Assembly: GCA_934047225.1 (NCBI GenBank)
Contig: OW203990.1
Span: 24,965,045 to 25,029,044 of the forward strand
DNA: 64,000 nt
Origin: Ypsolopha sequella
Taxonomy: Eukaryota > Arthropoda > Insecta > Lepidoptera > Ypsolophidae
Reading direction: 5' to 3'
The notes below the pieces were generated by a model that saw nothing but the letters and a program-made list of their open reading frames with translations, did no database searches and was not told the origin of the DNA. Shown one piece after another: positions 57,284 through 64,000 of the stretch. The translations under genes and the position numbers were made by a program. How positions within the stretch are numbered: the stretch's first letter is position 1; each line of letters begins with the position of its first letter.

Positions 57284-58019
57284 GGGCCTTTACGAGTACT
57301 TGGATTGAAAAATATATAATATGCCTCCATAAGCTTTTTATTTAGAAGTAATACACATATATAAAATAAATAAATTGAAAAATATATATATAAGTATATA
57401 TTTCAAGTTTTCAATTTTCTTTTATTTATTATATGTATTTAAAGTTATACAGTTTTTGTTATAGTGGACCGCCAATATTCGACCAAAATAAAATGAATGG
57501 TCGGCCCTTGTCTTTACAATTTGCTCACTCATAACGAGTCTAAGCAATTGGATATATACTATACTTCAATACCTAATTGTTAGTCTTTATTTTGCTTTTT
57601 GCACTTTGGAAATGCACAAGAAGGCATTTTTTCGTCAGTTATTTGGATGACATTTAATAATAAGCGTACTTGTCACTCTTCTAACAGAGACCGACTGAGA
57701 TGAAGTGAGAGCCGGCGCTCACTTTACAAACTTCAAAAATCTGTACGCTGTGGCCCGTCCATTTATTTTATTTTGGTCGAAGCCGCCAATAGCATTTCTA
57801 GGTTATGAAAGGAGGTCCGCTGTAACTCAAACCGGAATAAGTCCGTGTAATCCGAGCTTGGACAAATAAACCAAATTTGGATTTGTCATTCCTAAAAAAA
57901 ATGCAAAAATGTTAGTACTGAAAATTGAGTTTCCTTCAAATTCTCCATACAAAACGGCATTTTCGTAAGTATAATACCTTTTATTTTATATATGTATATA
58001 CTTTATACTTAATGTATGT

Positions 58020-58860
58020 AAAGCAACGCTAGCTCAGGGGTAAAATGCTGGCCTTTACAAGTGTTTGTATTGAAAATCAAGAAGCTGTCAAAGATTTCAA
58101 AAGTTTAGATGAGCCCTGGCACCTAAAATCTATTGCATTGTTTTTGAATGCGTGCGTTAACATAATGCCGACGCGCGCACACTTATGAGTGCGCAATCTG
58201 TCTACCTAAGGTCAGCAAACTGATCAGACTACTAAAGTGGTTAAAATTATTAACTTTATTTATTTATTTACTCATAGAAAGATTAACAGACAAACAGGTA
58301 CAGTACAAATTTAGAATAAATAACTAAATGCCGGTAAAAAATCTTCACCTAATGGATGACATAATGCAATAGAAGTGAGCCGTAGGGGCATAACATTTAA
58401 GTGCACTTAAGGCGTCCAACTATCACTATTCAGATGAGCACTGATTCCAAACGTGTGAGCGTCACCCATTTAAAGGTGAAAAAATTTTGGTGCTGTCATA
58501 GTACGGTAAGGGTTTATCTTTACTTTTGAAAACTTTGGAAGCTGTCTATGTTTCATCAAGTGCCGGCAATCGCAAGTATAAATCAAGTACCAATGAGTTT
58601 TTCGGAATTTATGTGCATAGTATTTTGTTCTTACTTACTTACCACTCGTTGAACGGTGAAGGAAAACATCGTAAGGAAACCTGCATGCCCTAGAAAGCGT
58701 GTACTTGTACCCGAAGAATGGCGATAGGGCTCACCCCCCATCACGTTGGGACAAAATAATCGTCGGTGAAACGCGGGTGTACCGTGTGTTGACTGTAACA
58801 TTGCATTTCACAATTCACACTCGAAACACCTCTTGATACTCCCTCGGGGCTTCATGTCGA
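58020..58860 (+). mobile_element. SINE interrupted by another element
   Basis: The tRNA-like head (acgctagctcaggggtaaaa) at 58027-58046 is separated from the body (gagtttttcggaatttatgt at about 58596, gtgaaggaaaacatcgtaag, gaggg-type end) by about 490 bp. The insert (58077-58565) matches, inverted, blocks near 36725-36870 and 38085-38170 (acgtgtgagcgtcacc, ctattgcattgtttttga). Confidence 0.65.
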
Positions 58861-59761
58861 GACGATATATTTATATTCATTTCATGAAAATTCCTTTCAT
58901 TTCGGTTGAGGAGCAAACTGAAAATTTTGATTATGAATCTTTATTGTTGTTATTTATCATAATATTTTTAGGGTTCTGCACCCGTATTGTGCGGTGGTAC
59001 GGAACCCTTATTGTGCGCGACTCCATCTCGCACTTTTCCAAATTATTACAGTATTTCCGTAATTACGTAACTACGCAAGTACGTATAACTGTTAAAAAGT
59101 TATCAGATCTCATGTAAAGTTATCAGATCTCATGTAAAGTGTAAAGCCAAGCCCTTAACTCTACGAGGCCTAATAGGCATAGATTAAATTATGTAAAGGT
59201 GTATTAATTCGAAAACCATTTCGAGATTTAGGTTTAAAAAGCCGTATTTTCGAAGTTTTGGTCTATAAAACCTCATGATGATGAATATTTTTACGAAAAG
59301 GCTGCAACTTCCATTTGCCCTCGTGTGACGTCACTTGAGTAATGGCTGTTTAGAAATGTGTCCTTTGCTATCAAGATAAATTTATAATAATTTGCTTCAG
59401 ACTAATTTGACAGCTAGATGACAGATGAGTAGACAGACAGAGACAGACCACTTTTTTTATAAGCAAATCCAATAATGGTTAATGTATGTCAAAAAAAAAT
59501 TCTTAAAATGACGTAAATTCTGTGAAAAATCTTTTAAAAATTATTACTCTACAAGCTTTAACTCTAACCCCTTTTTCAACTAATTTTGGTCAAAAGTATG
59601 GCTTCAGTTTCTTTACCAAAAAAAAGTTCTTGTAATAAACTGAGAAGTTCTCTGGGTGAAAGAGACAGATATAAGTTAAAATAAGACACACTGAATAACA
59701 AAAATCTCGCGCATTCTTTTTTTTATTATTCGTAAAATAGTTATTTGAGAATATAATTAAT

Positions 59762-59898
59762 AAATTAACATTATATCATTGCAGTATAGAAATGCAGAAA
59801 AAAAAGTAAATCTGGATGTGAGGAGCTCTGAACCGGGATCCCGGTTCTGCATTTCTGCGTTTCTATACTGCAATGATATAATGTTAATTTATATCTCC
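59762..59898. repeat. inverted repeat, arms about 45 bp
   Basis: taacattatatcattgcagt, atagaaatgcag and the mirrored ctgcatttctgcgtttctat, actgcaatgatataatgtta. The centre has ccgggatcccgg. Confidence 0.8.
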
Positions 59899-59983
59899 TT
59901 GCGATGGATAAATCGCCAAGTGTTCAAACATAGACATTTATTCATAGTTATACTATAAATAACAATTTATTATGGATCAGATA

Positions 59984-59989
59984 TTTATT
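59984..59989 (-). terminator. candidate poly(A) signal
   Basis: AATAAA on the minus strand, 24 bp past the stop codon of the pipsqueak-type exon at 60013-60215. Confidence 0.5.
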
Positions 59990-60012
59990 TTTAATTGATA
60001 AAAGAAATCTGA

Positions 60013-60215
60013 TTAAATATTCTTCCGCTTCTTTCGCCCGAAGCGTTTGATTGCTAATCCCGTTCTTACATGATTTCCGAAGGTTTGGCGAGGAATGCCA
60101 TACTTAACTGCAATGGCAGTCTGTGATAACTTTCCTTCGTAGTATTCTTTTAGTGCTTCACTCATGGTTTTTTCGGTCCAGCTATTACCACGCATGCGCA
60201 GCAATCCGCCAAAAT
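60013..60215 (-). CDS. alternative terminal exon encoding a pipsqueak-type helix-turn-helix (copy 1)
   Basis: The acceptor (gtttttAG) gives a phase 1 start, Asp then FGGLLRMRGNSWTEKTMSEA. The domain continues LKEYYEGKLSQTAIAVKYG and IPRQTFGNHVRTG, the pattern of the psq HTH (W-T near the start, G-K-L-S, A-x-K-Y-x-I-P-R-x-T). It ends with the basic GRKKRKNI and a stop after about 67 residues. Psq domains bind DNA; this exon would give a BTB protein a different binding module from FLYWCH. The phase matches the FLYWCH cassettes and the orientation is the same, so I place it in the same locus (inference). An exact-length paralogue lies at 63292. Confidence 0.82.
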
Positions 60216-60319
60216 CTAAAAACAAAATTTCGTGATTGGTGGAACCGTAAAGTTGCATTTTAATACGAAAGTTGTGACTGCACCTTTCTAACACTTATAA
60301 AGATGCTAAGATCTATTTC

Positions 60320-60425
60320 AAACCAGATTTTAGGACAAACTAGTCTAACCTAACCTACCGGCTCTCTTCTGCGCTAAAGGATTTCCGAAAAACTAGTTTG
60401 GCCTAGGTCAAAGAGGTTCTAGGTT
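60320..60425. mobile_element. MITE fragment, 24810/41464 family
   Basis: Blocks ttaggacaaactagtctaac, ctaccggctctcttctgcgc and aaaaactagtttggcctagg match that family. Confidence 0.5.
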
Positions 60426-60567
60426 ATCACAAAAAAAAACACGAAAGTTATGTACGGTGGTTGCGCAATTACGCACCTAACCTTCTAATGTCCTGAAGTC
60501 ATACAAAAAACGTACTTTTTAATCCTGTCCAATAGGTGAAGGACACTATTTAAAAATCCTGCCAACG

Positions 60568-60710
60568 TAGCACGATGACGAGCGACTTCGTTTGTCACAC
60601 GTTTTATCGCGCACATTGACCAAAATAAGCGCAATACTATTGATAGGTCGATTGGTCGATTGCGCGCGATAAAACGCGTGCAAACGAAGTCGCTCTTCAT
60701 CGTGCTATGG
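60568..60710. repeat. inverted repeat, arms about 48 bp
   Basis: gtagcacgatgacgagcgac, ttcgtttgtcacacgtttta and the mirrored taaaacgcgtgcaaacgaag, tcgctcttcatcgtgctat. It lies between the two pipsqueak exons. Confidence 0.8.
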
Positions 60711-61704
60711 GTACAGTGCAGGTCAATGTAATATTATCAATAATTATTGTCACATTGCCCTCTCGTTTTGGAGATTTTTCAGACCATACAAACCTGACAT
60801 AATGATACTAGACAAAAATTTGAAAAATGTTTACCTCATTAACATTGCCATCCCAAACACTGATAACTTGGCCAACACTCACTCCGAAAAGACTCCTAAA
60901 TACACGGACTTGGCCATAGAAATAAAGACTCAATGGCATGTCAATACAGTAAAACCTTCAACCATCATAATTTTTTCAACAGGTGTGGTCTCTTCCCAAC
61001 AATCCATTCATCAACTTCCATCCTCTCCAAAAAGCTGTAATATTGAATAAGTACGCAGGATTGTCCGTAAATTTCTAGGACACGAATAATTATACACATT
61101 CCTTTGGGTTTGGACCGTGCCATTTTACCACCTCTACAAATATCTAAGAGAGAAAAATTTTAAACATAATATAAAAGGCTTTATTTTGAAACATAACATT
61201 TTATGTCCAAATAAAAAATAAACGTACAGATTTGACCTTGAAAAATTCCGATTCATAATAATTACAAAAATGCAATTGGAGTAGCGAAATAACAAAAGGA
61301 CAGTCAGAAAAGTTATAGAATTAATAGATAACAGGCAATTACTAGAAACATTTATTGAGTAATTAATTAATAAAAATAATTCATAAAAAATTAATTTAAA
61401 CTTGAATTGATTGAATAATTTTATTAACAAATCACATCATAATAAAACTTTATAATAATAATAAATTATTATTATTATTAGACTTTATAGTAAAAAAATC
61501 ATAAGCCAGATTAGATGAATGCCAAACATTTCTATGTTACAACTTACAACTTAGTCTAGAATTGAGAAAAAATGAAAAGTTTATGTCACTATGCCTATTT
61601 ACAAAATGTATTAGTTAATAAATTATTATATTAAATATATTAGAATAAGTCAAAAATAATATATCAATAAAAACAAAACAAGTATGAACCTAATTATAAA
61701 ATAA
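60711..61704. other. spacer, nothing recognised
   Basis: AT-rich, with ATT simple sequence near 61440-61480. No exon was found. Confidence 0.35.
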
Positions 61705-62055
61705 ATATATATCGTCACGACATTAACCCCCGAGGGGGTGTCAGAGGTGAAACTGTGTAGTAAACCGAGTGTGAACTGTGTAATGCAAGTCACAGTCCAT
61801 ACTCGGTACACCCGCGTTTCATCGACGATTATTACGTCCCCACGTGATGGGTGGTGGGCACCTATCGCCGTACCTCGGGCAGAAATACACGCTTTTTAAG
61901 AGCATGCCGGTTTCCTTATGATGTTTTCCTTGACTGTTCAGCAAGCGGCAAGTAAGAACAAATACTATGCACATAAATTCCGAAAAACTCATTGGTGCAT
62001 CCCCGAACGGGGATCGAACCTGGATCCCAAAATTGAGAGCTACCGTCGCTGTTAA
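61705..62055 (-). mobile_element. tRNA-headed SINE
   Basis: The minus strand carries ggttcgatccccgttcgggg, a box B-like sequence, then gcaccaatgagtttttcgga, caaggaaaacatcataagga and, towards the tail, cgatgaaacgcgggtgtacc. The head is at 62055 and the tail runs to about 61705. Confidence 0.7.
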
Positions 62056-62084
62056 TTATAAAATGTTAAATTTAAATATAATAA

Positions 62085-62350
62085 ATTATGTCCAAAATAA
62101 GATCATTGGTTTTCTTGGGTGTAGGCTTCGTTCATAGCCTACAAAGTTTATCGGTTTTTGGCTGGTCTCGTCCAGGTCGGTCCAGCTATGTGAACGATGT
62201 CATCACACCAGTTCTGTTACGGTCTTCCAACCGATCCGTGTCCATCTCTAGGGAACCAGTTTAGAACGCGTTCGCTCCATTCGTATTGATTCCCAGGTAA
62301 AGTGTCTATAATCTTGTTCTCTGAATTGATCCTCTGCTCAATTGTGTTTG
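62085..62350 (-). mobile_element. RTE-like LINE ORF C-terminus
   Basis: The minus strand reads FPRDGHGSVGRP, then NWCDDIVHIAGPTWTRPAKN and AMNEAYTQE with stops. It matches the GRP...W-DDI...AGPxW...A..R...EEAY end typical of lepidopteran RTE-like LINEs. Confidence 0.65.
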
Positions 62351-62533
62351 GGAAGGCCGAAGGCCGAGCCGCCTTTCGGAACGAAATTATTTCTTGATCT
62401 CGTATTTGATTTTATGTAGTGTCTTTGGCGAGGCCGAAGATCTAGCCGCGTTTCCGAACTAAACTATTGTGAGTCAGTCCCAAAGTTAGTACGTCCCAAA
62501 TTTTTTCTTGGTTGTCATCGAACACCCTCGTAA

Positions 62534-63052
62534 TTAGAACCTTTGCATGCAACTTGCTAAGAATACTAAGAAGACTAACCGGTCAGCCACAGCTTCAGGC
62601 TTCGAAAGGCGCGCCAAGCGGTTCTTCTTGCGACGGAGTCGGCGGAGAGAACAAATGTATGAAGTTGTATAGAGCCGGCCACGGGTCGCCGCTCGCGCGT
62701 CTTGACCAGCTTCGAGTGACTTGCGCTCTCGGGACGGCAGTGTGCGAGGAGGCGGGCGGTTGAAACAGTGATCGAGCACACAGGACGAACCTAGTGTCGA
62801 GCGCTTTGAGCGAGCGAGCGCGCTATACATCCGATGCGGTGGAAGTCGCCGACGGGTGTCGTGGCAAGGCAAAGCCCGTCGCAAGACCACCTGGAAGCGC
62901 AGCAAGAAGCGCCGCCAGAAGCCTGAATGTGTGGCCCTGCGTAATACCGCGGTAGCTTTTGCAGCAATGCTGTGAACTTTTCCTTTATTGTATAGCGGGA
63001 CGATGACAGCCTTGCACCAGTAAACGGGAACACGACTGCTCGTCCAGCACAT
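62534..63052 (-). mobile_element. LINE RT fragment plus GC-rich filler
   Basis: The long minus-strand frame begins with a block VPVYWCKAVIVPLYNKGK, like the VPxxW..A.IVPLYKGKG motif of LINE reverse transcriptases. The rest is Arg-rich, low-complexity and carries no domain. I regard the open frame as an accident of GC-rich repeat sequence. Confidence 0.5.
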
Positions 63053-63291
63053 ATTAAAGGGCTTAGTATCGCCAAATGGGTACTTTCTAAAGCCTACTCC
63101 TCCTTTATGACCAAAGGAAAATTATTGAAAAAATGTATTATGAATTATTAACGCTAAGACAACATATGCAACATTTTTCTTTTCCATGCCAATAAACATT
63201 TACCCAAAAATGAAATACGTAGATGACGTTATAGTGGAGTAAATGGATTCGAAAAAACCCCTTTTTTTTTGGTATCGCCTTAAAGAAAACA

Positions 63292-63494
63292 TCAAATATT
63301 TTTCCACTTCTTGCGCCCGAAGCGTTTTGTTGCTGATCCCGTTTTGATATGATTCATGAAGGTTCTGCGAGGAATGTTATACTTAAGTGCAACAGCACGC
63401 TGCGATAACTTTCCTTTGTTGTATTCTTTCAGTGCTTCACCCATGGTTTTTTCGGTCCAGCTGTTACCACGCATGCGCAGCAATCCGCCAAAAT
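63292..63494 (-). CDS. alternative terminal exon encoding a pipsqueak-type helix-turn-helix (copy 2)
   Basis: It has the same acceptor context (atttttAG), same 203-nt length and same phase 1 start as the exon at 60013. It encodes DFGGLLRMRGNSWTEKTMGE, ALKEYNKGKLSQRAVALKYN and IPRRTFMNHIKTG, ending GRKKWKNI and stop. The first 18 residues are identical between the two copies, while the second half has diverged most in the recognition region (RQTFGNHVRTGLAI versus RRTFMNHIKTGSAT). That suggests different target preference (inference). Intact. Confidence 0.82.
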
Positions 63495-64000
63495 CTAAAA
63501 ATAAAATTACGTGATTGGCGGAACGGTTGAGTTAATATTTTAAACACAGCCACTTAAGGGTCGGAATTTGGAAATCGGGCAAAAACAGTGATTGACATTA
63601 TAACTTTAGATGATATTACTATAATATTAACATTTCTAAACAAAATAAATAACACGTGCAAGGCATTCTATGAAATTAAAAATAATATAGTTAAAAACAA
63701 TTGCTGTAAATTTTTACAGTAAACTCGGAAAAATACAGGAATATCAAGAAAACCTTTTGAATAGTGTTGTCTTATCATCACTATTGTGATTTAATTAGAG
63801 ACATAACAATGACAAAATCATAATAAATCATCAAAGAACATTATTTAGATACGGTTTATAGTTTTTCCACAGTACGCAAAAATGTTACCAAAAAGTCAAA
63901 ATAACTGGGGTTTTCCATGCGCGGCTTTGGCTTTAATCAAGATAATTTTAGGACATATAGAAAAGGGCATAACTCCTTCATCAAGTGGTATTAATGTTTT
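63495..64000. other. right edge, nothing recognised
   Basis: AT-rich sequence. No BTB or other common exon was found here, so the 5' half of the locus must lie further right. Confidence 0.4.

Noticed and set aside
62534..63052. 172-residue minus-strand frame as a gene
   Set aside because: Only a short LINE RT motif is recognisable; the rest is GC-rich, Arg-rich low complexity, and other frames are also open there.
1..64000. FLYWCH exons on the plus strand, as in fly mod(mdg4) where opposite-strand exons require trans-splicing
   Set aside because: I looked for finger-like WxC...C...HxH frames with acceptors on the plus strand and found none; all cassettes are on minus.

Overview
The window looks like AT-rich nuclear DNA of a moth or butterfly. 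The evidence is a Lep1-type Helitron remnant, lepidopteran SINEs with tRNA-like heads, CR1/RTE-like LINE tails, many palindromic MITEs, and the coding content described below. There are no tRNA, rRNA or bacterial-type genes.

The host coding content reads as the variable 3' half of one gene on the minus strand, transcribed from right to left. I identify it as a mod(mdg4)-like BTB/FLYWCH locus. In flies and moths this gene joins common 5' BTB exons to one of many alternative terminal exons, by cis- or trans-splicing (established knowledge). The common BTB exons are not in the window and should lie beyond its right edge. I find 16 apparently intact terminal exons, each starting at a splice acceptor and ending at a stop, that encode a FLYWCH-type zinc finger. 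There is one decayed FLYWCH exon. Two terminal exons encode a pipsqueak-type helix-turn-helix. Four internal acidic 'linker' exons of 153-156 nt have both an acceptor and a donor, and a fifth linker is dead. Every intact exon starts in phase 1 (two bases completing a codon whose first base, G in the linkers, comes from upstream), and each linker ends in phase 1. All are therefore interchangeable cassettes.

Layout by coordinate: FLYWCH type I (492-748), type II (1335-1591), linker (3702-3857), dead type I (4682-4901); seven divergent FLYWCH exons (6476-26833); type I exon with a tandemly amplified tail (33511-34662); dead linker (35.5 kb); type I (36331), type II (39116), two linkers (43092, 43336), type I/II pairs (45788/46649 and 48311/49727), linker (51468-51620); possible internal promoter and small 5' exons (55.6-56.1 kb); pipsqueak exons (60013-60215 and 63292-63494). 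In transcript order the recurring module is linker, type II, type I. It occurs near 51-48 kb, 43-36 kb and 3.8-0.5 kb.

The spacers are mostly transposon debris. They include a 3.5-4.2 kb direct repeat (8.4-11.9 and 28.5-32.7 kb) with a long internal hairpin, a decayed Penelope-like element with GIY-YIG tail (19.4-21.8 kb), a 1.1 kb element with GAAGTCGGTT ends present twice, LINE fragments, many palindromic MITEs, and several nested insertions that can be dated against an empty site inside the window. Four short sequences resemble hammerhead ribozymes, three of them with differing but still pairing stems. A fifth, different hammerhead-like motif sits in a retroposed insert flanked by a 12-bp target duplication.
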